Source: Basidiobolus heterosporus B8920
Lineage: Eukaryota; Basidiobolomycota; Basidiobolomycetes; Basidiobolales; Basidiobolaceae
Reading direction: 5' to 3'
NCBI GenBank assembly: GCA_000697455.1
Contig: JNET01033408.1
Location: 1 to 22,105 of the forward strand
DNA length: 22,105 nucleotides
Shown here piece after piece: positions 7,511-16,501 of this stretch; positions within the stretch are counted from its first letter, which is position 1; each line of letters starts with the position of its first letter. The notes under the pieces were generated by a model. That model saw only the letters and a program-made list of their open reading frames with translations. It searched no databases and had not been told where the DNA came from. The position numbers and the translations under genes are program-made.

Positions 7511-9314
7511 CTAAGAGAGACCAATCCCATCCCATTTCTTTGATGCCTCGGTATATTTCTTTAGTAAACCAGTATATATTTGATGAGCCTCGGAACGTGG
7601 CTGTTTCGAGAGTTGTGAGGTATCTTTAATTCCCAGGTCGTGGAAGGTTGTTTTGGGATCCGAGGCTTTCAAGAAACCTAGCCGCGCTAGATAACTGGCA
7701 CCTAGTGAAGCAGAGTTCCCAGCAGAAAATTTATAGATCGGAACTCCAAATACATCTGCCAGTACTTGTAATATTGAGTCATTAGAAGCCGCTCCACCTA
7801 CTGCAAAAACTCGCCTGGTTTGAAGTCCAAGTTGCCCACACTTCATGTACATCGACAAAAATCGGGACTCCAGGACAGCTCTGGTATTGATGCTTGGATC
7901 AGAGAACTCCGTGACGACCTTGTCTTCCTCGACACGTACAGAATCCTTGTTACCCGAACCGTAAAAACCGAACCTTCCACGACAGCCAGGGGGGGTCTGG
8001 TCAACTAATCGATTGAATTCTTCCCATGAGCCGTGTGCGTACTGGTCCCGTATGAACTGGCGCGTTAGAGAGCCATTGTTATAGCAAATGAGCCCCATAT
8101 GAGAGTCGCTATAGGAAGGATGGCACAAGATACTAGCAAATGTGGAAGGGTTGGGGTCGTTCACATGGATCAGCACTGTATCGCTAGTGCCTAAGCTAAC
8201 TACCGCATCACCCTCAGATAGATTCATGCTTAGTAATGTTGCTGGGTTGTCACCAGTAAAGTTGATGACAACCGTATCTAAGTGATTGTGTGGATTGGTT
8301 AGAAGATCTGCCGAGCGTAAATTCCCTTGAGCCCTGCTTACCTTCCCTAAACCCATATCGCTGAGCAAAATATGAATGAATGTGTCCCAATTGGGAGCCG
8401 TTCTCAACCACCTCCTCTCCGAGCTTGCTCAAGAGATTCGGCGCACACGCATCTAATAATCGGGGCTCCCATGTCCTTTGCCAGATATTCAACAAATTCA
8501 TGCCGGAGCCATCCGAAACATCGATTGGTGCATACGATCCTAGGAAAAGGGAAGCCAAAAACGAGCTGACTAATGAGATTCTTTCGGTGCGCTCATAAAT
8601 GTGAGGGAGATCTTGGTAGATCTTGGACAATTTTAGTTTAAGGGCTCTTTTCAGATCTGTTACGTAGTGGTGATCTTAGTTACCTTTGCTATCTGGTTTC
8701 CACTGAATCTTTCATAAGCTTTTGAACCGCTGATATCTGCTAGATTTTGTGGCCCCCCGATATTCCTCTCCAGTGTCCGGCATTGCTGGGTGGTGCTTGT
8801 GTCTTGCCATATAGGCGAATTGTCCAGCATAAAAGCACTCTGAAGCTGAGCGTGCAAAGACTTTTCACTAACGAATGTTTCTCCAAAATTCGAGCTGTGT
8901 TTTGACCAGTAAACAGTGCCGTGTTGCTGAAAATGATGTTAGTTTTCCTTGACTACGGAGGTGTGGGTAAAGCGGAAATATACCTGTGCAGCACCCGAAA
9001 TCGCCCGGATATTACTAAAATCGAGCCTCGACTCTTTGAGTTTTTGCAATAACAAGTCTACAGCCTTGACCCACATCTGAACTGGTGCTGTGACCCTACC
9101 ATTCTCGCCTACAAATACACCTCCCTTGGTGCTATTTGAAAAGTTGGTTGTTCGGCTTTAGAAAATATAAGAACTTGAAGACTTACTGGAATTCAGGTAA
9201 TTCCTCATCAAAAGCAACACTACTTTCCAAAAGAATGTTGGCCTTTTGATCGGTAAGTGTAGCTTTTAACTGTTGCGTAGATAAATCTAAGCCTAAAAAA
9301 GTCTCAGAATGCAT
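7511..9314 (-). CDS. XKS1: D-xylulokinase (FGGY carbohydrate kinase)
   Basis: Five exons on the minus strand: 9314-9187, 9131-8984, 8926-8684, 8621-8342 and 8277-7511; 521 aa. The four introns are GT-AG (55, 57, 62 and 64 nt); the acceptor at 8622 is the least certain splice. The model aligns with yeast Xks1: GLDLSTQQLKA (residues 8-18), HTKGGVFV, QQHGTVYW, ISLVSSFLASL, SDGSGMNL with the likely catalytic Asp210, FTGDNPATL, SLGTSDTV, and GGAASND near the C-terminus followed by NSASLGA. It phosphorylates D-xylulose with ATP to xylulose-5-phosphate, linking pentose catabolism to the pentose phosphate pathway in the cytosol. The start at 9314 is chosen because family members begin a few residues before the FLGLDLST motif. 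An in-frame extension upstream is possible. It diverges from NAA38. Confidence 0.93.
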
Positions 9315-9442
9315 TCTGGTCACGGTGGAGAAATTTTCGACAAGCACTAGAAGGCTTGCTATGCCCACATATACCTATAGGTTTACGTGTCAGTGACAGT
9401 CACATCAACACAGTACTGAAAGATCGGAGAGTAAATCCCGGT

Positions 9443-9448
9443 CACGTG
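9443..9448. promoter_or_regulatory. CACGTG E-box in the divergent xylulokinase/NAA38 promoter
   Basis: The palindrome sits in GTCACGTGAT (9441-9450), which fits the RTCACGTG consensus of fungal Cbf1-type bHLH factors. It lies 129 bp upstream of the xylulokinase ATG and 106 bp upstream of NAA38. Function is inferred from the motif alone. Confidence 0.4.
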
Positions 9449-9553
9449 ATTGAGCGATACTAAAAATCCGCAGTGGACTGAAATAGAATTTGTTTATGAT
9501 AGTTTTAGGATAGCAACAACAACACCAACAGCAACACTAATAACTCCGCCTTG

Positions 9554-9909
9554 ATGTACTACGAAAGTCAACCGTTAGATCCAAAAGTAGCTAATACAGA
9601 GAAAATTCGCACTCTGCGCTCATATCTTAATCTCAAAACCCGGATTAAAGTAACGGATGGACGAATTTTTCTTGGAACCTTCATGTGTATCGATAAAGAC
9701 AAGAACCTCATCCTGGCACAAACAGATGAGTTTCGAGGAGGTACTTTTTGTTCATATATTTGGTCAAAGAAAGGGATGACTTTGTATTGATGATTCTTTT
9801 CGTCTGTTTTTTAGAAGAGAAAAGATTTGTTGGTTTAGTCATGATTCCAGGCAAGCATCTGGTCAAGGTGGAAATAGAAGATCTAGAAGTGTCGGATAAA
9901 TACATTTAA
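9554..9909 (+). CDS. NAA38: NatC auxiliary subunit Naa38 (LSM-domain protein, LSMD1)
   Basis: Two exons, 9554-9740 and 9815-9909, encode 93 aa; the 74-nt intron is GT-AG with a T-rich run before its acceptor. The LSM/Sm fold is visible. The Sm1-like half RIKVTDGRIFLGTFMCIDKDKN (about residues 30-51) is followed by LILAQTDEF, and the second exon has VGLVMIPGKHLVKVEIE. The match is to human NAA38, with its LNKSMRIRMTDGR and LGLAMVPGHHIVSIE blocks, rather than to Lsm2-8. In NatC, Naa38 supports the Naa30 catalytic and Naa35 scaffold subunits, which acetylate N-terminal Met followed by hydrophobic residues on nascent chains. ATG at 9554 is the only ATG preceding the fold in this frame. It shares a 239-bp intergenic region with the divergent xylulokinase gene. 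Confidence 0.88.
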
Positions 9910-10109
9910 GAGCACATAGTCCTCTCACTCTTCAAGCATGTATTCTATCCTTCCTATGACAGTCAGTACTCCCTTCACAGTGTGTAAACTTTCGGATATA
10001 TTAATGTATCCTTTATATTGCTGATTATCCCTTGATTAAATATAATAGATCTCATTAAGCTGTGGATCGATCATTAGATGAATACAACTTCTAGCAACTC
10101 TTCATGAAC

Positions 10110-10141
10110 CTAGATATACGTAACTAGATGCGCATATCTAG
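10110..10141. other. Hairpin with 11-bp arms
   Basis: CTAGATATACG (10110-10120) faces CGCATATCTAG (10131-10141), with one mismatch in eleven and a 10-nt loop. It is about 200 bp after the NAA38 stop. It could act at the end of that transcript or be incidental. Confidence 0.6.
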
Positions 10142-10764
10142 ATATATACTCCGAGCTTGGGCATCAGGTTAGGGTCGTGGCTACATTTATGGTAATCATT
10201 ACCCTACTAAGATGAGGTCATATTAAATCGAGAACCCAATGGTCATTCATACAAAGTCAGGATAAATCAGGAAGATGCAAATCAGGAGCCTTCCAGAACA
10301 GTTGGTAGTCACGGCCATATATATAACCATATATTCCAATTAGAGTTGAGATTGATGGAATATGGACTAATGGACCATGATTCCTTTACAATGATCGCTG
10401 TAGAAGCACAAGTGGCTTGATACAGTTGATATTCACGTATGACTAAGCCAATCTAGACGGCTGAAGTGGAACTTTCTTGGGTTTACGCACATTACAACCA
10501 AACTTTTACTAAACGCTTTCATCTCTTTGCCCATCCTTCAGCGCATTCCAAGCTGGGTTGATTATTTCTACTTGCGCTAATATAGTGATCAAGGATGAGT
10601 CAGTGTCCATAAGCAACTAATATTAATTGCCAACATTAATTACTGCTCTTGCTGTTATTAAATATTGTCAACATTGGAATGTGAGCGATCGCACAGATCG
10701 GCAGATGTGATGATCGTCAGGCATGATTCTGGGCGGGCAAACACATGGATAGATGATGCGGTCG

Positions 10765-10772
10765 TATAAAAG
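10765..10772 (+). promoter_or_regulatory. TATA box of the C2H2 zinc-finger gene
   Basis: TATAAAAG, 40 nt before the ATG at 10812. The close spacing implies a very short 5' UTR. Confidence 0.5.
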
Positions 10773-10811
10773 GCCACTAGATCATTCTCGAGATCATTGA
10801 AACTCCATAGA

Positions 10812-11402
10812 ATGGATATTTCTTTGATTTTAAATCCAGTTCTCCCTGGGAGTTCACTCAACCTGGATCGGAAGCATCAAACTCCCCAAAAATACGTTTG
10901 CCCTATGCAATCGTGTAGCAAATCCTTTTCGCGAAGGTCAGACCTTTGTCGCCATCAAAGAATCCATACTGGTGAGCGGCCATTCCATTGCAACTGGCCC
11001 TCTTGCACAAAAACATTCATCCAACGCTCAGCTCTGACTGTCCACCTTCGTACGCACACGGGTGAAAGGCCTCATGTGTGTGACTTCATGACCTGTCGGC
11101 GCTCCTTTAGTGATTCATCTTCACTGACTCGACACAAGCGTAGCCATTTAGGGAAGAAACCATATGCTTGTGATTTTCCTGGCTGCCACAAGAGGTTCAC
11201 ACGAAATACCACCCTCACGCGTCACAAGCAGACGCACTCAGACCACATAGATGAGGGCGAGACATTCTCCATCAATATCAGACCTCTCCATATCATAACC
11301 ACTACACCACCACTCACTCCTAAGGATGTTGAGTTCCAGAACAATCCTGGACACTGTGCATTTACCACACAATTTACAAAGAACCACACCCAACTATCAT
11401 AA
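10812..11402 (+). CDS. C2H2 zinc-finger protein with four tandem fingers (probable transcription factor)
   Basis: One exon, 196 aa. Four C2H2 fingers start at C30, C60, C90 and C120, each C-X4-C-X12-H-X3-H. TGERP linkers join fingers 1-2 and 2-3, and a variant LGKKP linker joins 3-4. Helix residues (-1, 3, 6) are R-D-R, Q-A-V, D-S-R and R-T-R, which favour G-rich sites at the first and last fingers. The N-terminus (29 aa) and C-terminus (about 54 aa, Thr/Pro-rich, ending KNHTQLS) show no recognised domain. The start is the first ATG after a TATA box. Fingers of this spacing are common in fungal regulators, but the specific orthologue cannot be named. The 3' region has UGUAAAUA at 11500 and AATAAA at 11567. 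Confidence 0.9.
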   Translation: MDISLILNPVLPGSSLNLDRKHQTPQKYVCPMQSCSKSFSRRSDLCRHQRIHTGERPFHCNWPSCTKTFIQRSALTVHLRTHTGERPHVCDFMTCRRSFSDSSSLTRHKRSHLGKKPYACDFPGCHKRFTRNTTLTRHKQTHSDHIDEGETFSINIRPLHIITTTPPLTPKDVEFQNNPGHCAFTTQFTKNHTQLS

Positions 11403-11499
11403 TACATCACCATTCATCGCGCATATGGCAAGACCCACTTACACATGGGCTCACTCAAACCTCCAGGATGACAACTCCTGTGAAAGTATCCAGATCACT

Positions 11500-11507
11500 T
11501 GTAAATA
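11500..11507 (+). promoter_or_regulatory. Puf-type UGUAAAUA element in the 3' region of the zinc-finger gene
   Basis: TGTAAATA lies 98 nt after the stop and upstream of the AATAAA at 11567, so it should be in the 3' UTR. It matches the UGUANAUA consensus of Puf RNA-binding proteins. Confidence 0.35.
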
Positions 11508-11566
11508 ACCAACTTACATGTACAGTCATCTTGTACCTGACATGCTTTTGTACATTGGAGTTTGCT

Positions 11567-11572
11567 AATAAA
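11567..11572 (+). terminator. Candidate poly(A) signal of the zinc-finger gene
   Basis: AATAAA about 165 nt past the stop codon at 11402. Confidence 0.4.
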
Positions 11573-12395
11573 AATGGCCGGCCTGTACCTGCCAAATATC
11601 GGCTCTTGTTGAATTATGGGGCTGTGGCGATTCGATAAGATGTGCCGCCGGGGCTCTGATACATCAGTAGCATCAGTGACATATGTGGCATTGGTGGACC
11701 AGTGAAGTAAATATGAACGGATAGATTGGAAAATTGGTCGAGGAAAATTTACTTTTTCAGCGTGGCATTGCTGTGTTACAAAGAATGTATTGGTACACCT
11801 CACCACCATGATATATCATCAACCTTAGGTAGGTTAGATTTAGTTACATATTCACCATCGCGATAAATTAATGGATTAGGATATCGTGATTATTCAAGCC
11901 GGGATGCCCTGCTCCACTAGTAATTTGTGAACATTATTCAGGAAAAGAGGCTACTCTAGTAGATAAGACTTGCGACGTTGTGACCATACTTTTTACAGAT
12001 AAAATATCGATGCGTGTAATCTGACTGAAAAAGTTCCAAAAACCGTGATGCCTGTTTCGGCATTGTTTCTGTGATGTTTCGATTGTCGTTTGATTCAATT
12101 AAGCTTGCTTCGTGCTCCTACTGAAATACTGCTAAAAGGGGTAGGCACATCGCTGGTTGAGACAGGGTAGCAAAGCAAAAGGGTATTTTCATGTGTGACA
12201 TGGAGTCGGTACCAATTGGCGGTAGTCGTTTGTGCGTCAGTTCTGTGAAGAATTATTACAAACTATACAATCGAGACTGAGAGTTGCCCCTGTGAACCAG
12301 CTATGTTTGGCCGCTATCCTAGAAATCAACAAATCAGTGCGAGGTTCTTATTTTATCCTTAGTTCTGTCCTTAGAATAGTCATCACCCCATATGT

Positions 12396-12405
12396 TATAT
12401 AAAAG
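12396..12405 (+). promoter_or_regulatory. TATA box of the cyclin gene
   Basis: TATATAAAAG, 77 nt before the cyclin ATG at 12482. A strong match in a suitable place. Confidence 0.55.
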
Positions 12406-12481
12406 TAGCCGCAACCTGAGAGACGAGTTGAAAATACTCAACTGTACATTTTAATTGCTCTCATCCTTTTGGCTTCCAATT

Positions 12482-13517
12482 ATGCAGGGTTCTGACAGCT
12501 CAGGAGACAACCTTGTTGCTAGGTTGTTGAGTTCTCCCATCAACGACGAGATGATTGGTATGCGTTATGCTTTGTCTTTTACATGAGCTATCTTTGAAAC
12601 TGAGCTGCCGTTTGAAATAGTTTATGTGACCTCTAGTGCAGCCTCTGTCATAAAATGCACTCCTTCATATAACTCGAGCATTAGACAAAGGCCTTCCTCT
12701 ACAACGGCCTCAGTGTCGACCAGCATGTCGCTATCTTCATCGTCAAGCCACTCAGACCAGAATAACCGAATTCCTACTCTTGAACTGTTTGTAATGAAGT
12801 TGGCTGCAAGATCTAAGGTTCATACACACACCTTCTTGTGCACCTTGGTATACCTTGCTCGACTAAGAAAGAAGTTGCCTGAGGTTGCAAGAGGTAAGCC
12901 TCCTGGCGACTAACTCATACCCCGACTTGTCTGACTTTTAAATATTGGATTGTTCAGGAACGGATTGTACTCGTCACCGAATCTTTCTTGCAACGCTTAT
13001 CATCGCTAGTAAATATCTAAACGATGCCTCACCGAAGAATTTGTACTGGGCACGATACACATCCATGTTTTCCCTTGCTGAAGTGAACCTTATGGAAAGA
13101 CAACTACTCGAGTTACTTGTAAGTTTAACGTATGATTACTTGATTCAATATCTCTATTCATCTATCTGGCGTTGTCAGGACTATGACCTTCGTATTACCA
13201 ATGAAGAATTATACCAGCAGTTAGAAGGTCTTTGTATGGAATCCAGTTATTCTAGTAGAGGAGGCTTGTCCCGCTCTCATGGTTTTGCCATACAGCCTTC
13301 AAATCCTACACAAAATGAAGCTATTAGTGAACTTAGACAGCACTCAGATCAGCATCATGTGCAATCTTCAAGAAAACGCCCGTTAAAGACATATGTAGAG
13401 GCAGCGTTGAAGAGATATCGCACCACCACCAACATCAAGACACTGGTTTCCAAAGCCAACCTGATCTCGTTACCATCAATAGAGCATCTATACACTCGGT
13501 CATTCACCCATATTTGA
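12482..13517 (+). CDS. Pcl1/Pcl2-type (Pho80-family) cyclin
   Basis: Four exons, 12482-12557, 12621-12893, 12958-13118 and 13179-13517, give 282 aa. The cyclin box spans roughly residues 77-180: IPTLELFVMKLAARSKV, LCTLVYLARLRKKLP, GTDCTRHRIFLATLIIASKY and YLNDASPKNLYWARYT, then FSLAEVNLMERQLLELLDYDL. This HRIFLA..SKYLND..KN..WA pattern marks the Pcl/Pho80 cyclins that partner Pho85-class (Cdk5-like) kinases in polarity, G1 and nutrient signalling. A Ser-rich low-complexity stretch (about 44-72) precedes the box. The C-terminal 100 residues look disordered, with a basic KTYVEAALKRYR patch. The third intron (13119-13178) is 60 nt, in phase 0 and without a stop, so retention would insert 20 residues before DYDL. 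Family members argue for splicing. Confidence 0.9.
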
Positions 13518-13545
13518 GAGATGCAGCTTAATCAGCCATTCATCA

Positions 13546-13553
13546 TGTAAATA
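13546..13553 (+). promoter_or_regulatory. Puf-type UGUAAAUA element in the cyclin 3' region
   Basis: TGTAAATA 28 nt past the cyclin stop codon, so very likely inside the 3' UTR. Confidence 0.35.
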
Positions 13554-13566
13554 AGTAGAGAATTCG

Positions 13567-13601
13567 TATATATATATATAGCCATAAAATAGCCATAAAA
13601 T
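13567..13601. repeat. TA microsatellite followed by a two-copy 11-bp repeat
   Basis: A (TA)n run of about 14 bp (13567-13580) is followed directly by two copies of AGCCATAAAAT at 13580-13590 and 13591-13601. Confidence 0.75.
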
Positions 13602-13880
13602 AGTCAGAAAAATAGGACACATTGGTTTTCGCACAATAGGGTAAACACTAGTAGCCCATAAATAGCTTTGAATGTATGACGTTGGCTGAACATCACTTCA
13701 CCACGATCATGCTTCACCCTTGAATAGTGCATAGCTATTTCCTATCAATGTTCCACTGCTTGTTTCTATTTCAATTGAGGAAAATTCTCCGTGCCACTCA
13801 TGTCGCTCTTGGTAACACTTCGTCATGTACTAAATATATAGATTGTGCACTTTTGGCACACTACCCTCATCTACGGTCAT

Positions 13881-13965
13881 ACCATTAACACAACCATCAT
13901 TACCATCATCACTACCACCGCCACCGCCATCACCATTACCATTACCATCGCCATCACGATCATCC
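13881..13965. repeat. Imperfect trinucleotide array (CAY/CCR type)
   Basis: About 85 bp of interspersed ACC, ATC, ATT and GCC triplets on the plus strand, purine-poor on this strand. Because it is three-periodic and stop-free, it produces a proline/serine-rich 65-codon frame at 13843-14040 that I do not take as a gene. Confidence 0.75.
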
Positions 13966-14114
13966 TACCTTTTACCTAGGATATATGGGATTATCGGTAC
14001 TGTGGGTGGTAGGGCTCCGGATACCACGGAACGCGATTGAAATGATGACATCTTGTAAATAAAAAAATGGATAAACCTAACCTAGGTTGCTTCTTACTGC
14101 TGTGGTGTGCAAAA

Positions 14115-15220
14115 ATGCGTAAAAACGAAAACCTAGTGATTGTATGTTATCTTTCGTAGAGACGTGCCTCCGCTCACTAGCGAGTGGAAGAAGAGCTCGG
14201 GTTCACGAGAAAATCTCTTTTTTCTTTTCTCCAGCACCACCTAACTGATTTTATTTCTGCGCGATCCATTTCTTTGAAGGCTGGAAAAAGAGTTTTGTTG
14301 GTTCCTTATAAACCTGAACACGTCGAACGTTATCATACATGGATGCAATCTCCTTTTTTACAAGGTATCCTCGTGAGTCCATGTTCACTACATGCCTGTT
14401 TCCCTGAATGTTAATCGAGTCTCTCGTAGAAATGACAGCATCAGAACCTTTGAGTCTGGAGGAGGAATACGAGATGCAACGTAGTTGGCATACAGATGAC
14501 GACAGTAAGAGCTATACTGTACCCTCTGTTACTTTGAAAGACAAAGAACTGACTTGAAGTCATTTTTTCCTTCTGTGTATTTTATGGAAATTAAGAGTGT
14601 ACTTTTATATTACTCGCATACCCACCTGATGCGCAAGATAAATCCATACAAGAGATAGCTCATGAAGGAAGTAAGCTGACCAAAACAATGCATCATAGAA
14701 TAGAACGCAATAACTAATGCCGGGTTGATTTGTTGCCCAGAAATGGTTGGAGATATTAATTTATTCTTCAATGATGTTGAAGACCCTACTTTCGCTGAGA
14801 TAGAAATCATGATTGCAGGTAAGTGAGCCTCGAATGGTTCTAAAGGCGACTCCAAGTGGGATTTACTCCATCTTTTATATTTACGATAGAGCCTGATTAT
14901 CGACGCCAAGGTCTAGGCTCGGAGGCCTTGAAACTGATGATGAACTACGGTAACCCAGAACAAGACCCCAACTTCCCCTCGTCCATGTTTCTAATGCCCT
15001 GTATCTAGGTATCCAAGAGTTGGGAGTCACCAAGTACCAGGCCAAGATTTCGTTGAAGAACGAGGCCAGTATTTCCTTGTTCCGGGACAAGTTGGGTTAT
15101 GTGGAAGAGGGTATTTCTCAAGTGTGGCAGGAGATAGCTCTTGGTAAGCAAGTGGATGATGCATTGAAATCCTACTTGAAGCAGGAAACCAGCTGCGCAA
15201 AACATAGTTGCTACACCTGA
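14115..15220 (+). CDS. NAT9: GNAT-family N-acetyltransferase NAT9
   Basis: Seven exons: 14115-14141, 14280-14364, 14430-14504, 14596-14670, 14741-14818, 14890-14949 and 15009-15220; 203 aa (human NAT9 is 207). The first exon encodes only nine codons, MRKNENLVI. It is chosen because joining it to AGKRVLLVPY reproduces the length of the human N-terminus (MRLNQN...GKKVVLVPY) exactly. Family blocks seen: EHVERYHTWM, EMTASEPLSLEEEYEMQ, SWHTDDDKCTFILL, MVGDINLFFND, AEIEIMIAEP, the acetyl-CoA loop RRQGLGSEA (residues 118-126) and KYQAKISLKNEASISLF. NAT9 is reported to affect microtubule stability in animals; a fungal role is not established. All six introns are GT-AG (59-138 nt). Exon 1 is the least certain part. 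Confidence 0.88.
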
Positions 15221-15242
15221 TCCCTACACCATTAGACTAATC

Positions 15243-15248
15243 AATAAA
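15243..15248 (+). terminator. Candidate poly(A) signal of NAT9
   Basis: AATAAA 23 nt past the stop codon at 15220, in a 270-bp gap before the next gene. Confidence 0.45.
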
Positions 15249-15490
15249 CAGACCGATTAATCACTTGATGAGTTTCATCCATCAATCAATCATCCATGGT
15301 GTACCTACCAATCTTCAGAAATTCATCTCTTTCCTGACAATTTTCGGTCAATTCTTTGGCGCCCCACAAACCCCACCAAAAATCCTGTGATGAAATTGGA
15401 ATTTGGGTAGGGATGGCGAAAGTAAAACTAGTGCTATACTCGGCCGTCTTAAAAGGTTCTCTTCTTATATTCACCTGAGCCTAGTTCATC

Positions 15491-16083
15491 ATGTCCGCCA
15501 TTTCTCGCTGTTTCCTGAGATCTCCCCTTCGTAATAACGTTAGAGCTCGTCTCACCAGAGGTGGCCATGGGGAACACTATAACGAACCTGGAGGTTATCT
15601 CTTCAACGAAAAGGTGAGTCCATTTGTCTTTCAAGCCGACTTATCTCTTCTCGTCAGTCTCGAGTATTGTTAGCTAGTTGTCTCGAAAACAAGACCCATA
15701 GTTGTGATACGAAGTCCAATCTATTTCAAACATTCGTAACTAAGTTGGACCTTTTCGTTATTTTCTTTTGAGTAGCCACTCCCCGCTGGCCAAAAGAGAG
15801 TCAAAGAAGATTGGGAAAACATTTGGTACTTTGGTATGTACGGTGGTTTCCTCTTAGCTGCGGTCGGTCTGTACTACAAGCCTGATTCTAGGTAAATACT
15901 CCACTTGAATGCTTTACTCCCTCGAGCACTTTTAAACCAAAAGTACTTCCATGTAGTTTTGTAAACTGGGCCTACCGTGAGGCTGAACGTAGAATGGAAG
16001 AACGTGGCGAAGTTCTTGACTACAAGCAAACCCCTAACCCCCTTCCCGAGGCTTTCCACGAAGCCTACGGAAAGAAGAATTAA
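15491..16083 (+). CDS. NDUFB11: Mitochondrial complex I accessory subunit NDUFB11/ESSS
   Basis: Three exons, 15491-15613, 15776-15891 and 15957-16083, encode 121 aa; introns are 162 and 65 nt. The first 25 residues (MSAISRCFLRSPLRNNVRAR and on) are Arg-rich with no acidic residue, like a mitochondrial targeting peptide. One membrane span (about residues 57-75, WYFGMYGGFLLAAVGLYY) follows the EDWENIW stretch. After it, SSFVNWAYREAERRMEERGE matches the conserved W-x-R-REAER region after the span in NDUFB11. The subunit sits in the membrane arm (distal P module) of NADH:ubiquinone oxidoreductase. Presence of complex I rules out a Saccharomyces-like lineage. The start is the first ATG of the frame. 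The small size and short motifs make the orthologue call good but not absolute. Confidence 0.82.
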
Positions 16084-16157
16084 CTATGTTAGGTCGTATC
16101 TTGCATATCGTCACACCCCTACAATTCTTTATTTCAACCATCATTTTATACACGAAA

Positions 16158-16163
16158 AATAAA
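16158..16163 (+). terminator. Candidate poly(A) signal of the NDUFB11 gene
   Basis: AATAAA 75 nt past the stop codon at 16083. Confidence 0.45.
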
Positions 16164-16203
16164 ATTTAACTCGCACCCTTGTTTAGACCTTAGCCTTAAC
16201 ATT

Positions 16204-16227
16204 CACCTCCACCTCCACCTCCACCTG
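16204..16227. repeat. Four-copy hexanucleotide repeat (CACCTC)
   Basis: Three exact CACCTC units and a fourth ending CACCTG, in the spacer between NDUFB11 and TOP3B. Confidence 0.85.
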
Positions 16228-16501
16228 GACCTCGGCCGTGCACTGGAAACGCTACTTGAATCTATCTCATGGTGCAGCATTGCTATGGTCCGAGATCCCG
16301 TTTTATATACATGTCAGTCTTCATATCGCTTAGTACAAACATAAACAATGTGCTCACAAAATAAATCAACCTGGATAGTAATATTAGATATGGAAACTTA
16401 CGTCATGATCGATTTGATCCACTTCTTTTATGAAGCAACCATCAAGCACCGATAGTTGTCAAAATACTCTGGAGCCCCAAACGCAGTCAGTATTTCGAGA
16501 T

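Larger units (their letters stand above)
9910..10811. other. Spacer between NAA38 and the zinc-finger gene
   Basis: About 900 bp of AT-rich DNA with normal CpG frequency (about 23 CpG in 9961-10800 by eye). It has a near-perfect 11-bp hairpin at 10110-10141, short AT runs at 10317-10340, and the TATA box of the zinc-finger gene. No coding region or RNA gene was recognised. Confidence 0.6.
11403..12481. other. Spacer between zinc-finger gene and cyclin gene
   Basis: About 1.08 kb holding the zinc-finger 3' UTR and the cyclin promoter. No convincing gene is seen. A 104-codon frame on the minus strand at 11495-11809 shows no conserved motif. I looked for MCB (ACGCGT) or SCB (CACGAAA) cell-cycle boxes ahead of the cyclin and found no exact copy. 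Confidence 0.55.
13518..14114. other. Spacer between cyclin and NAT9
   Basis: About 600 bp containing the cyclin 3' UTR, two simple-repeat tracts and the NAT9 promoter. A further TGTAAATA at 14054-14061 lies about 54 bp before the NAT9 ATG and is probably not in a 3' UTR. No gene seen. Confidence 0.55.
16084..16501. other. Spacer between NDUFB11 and TOP3B
   Basis: About 420 bp with the NDUFB11 poly(A) signal, a hexanucleotide repeat and the TOP3B promoter. A TATA-like TTTTATATAC near 16300 is 200 bp from the start and may be unrelated. An ATG at 16430, in frame with TOP3B, would add 24 residues. Confidence 0.55.

Noticed and set aside
9315-9368. Upstream in-frame extension of xylulokinase starting at 9368
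   Set aside because: The extra residues are not seen in the family, which starts just before FLGLDLST; kept only as an alternative.
11495-11809. 104-codon minus-strand frame after the zinc-finger gene
   Set aside because: No conserved motif, and it overlaps the likely zinc-finger 3' UTR.
13843-14040. 65-codon proline/serine-rich frame
   Set aside because: It is produced by the three-periodic CAY/CCR repeat and has no other support.
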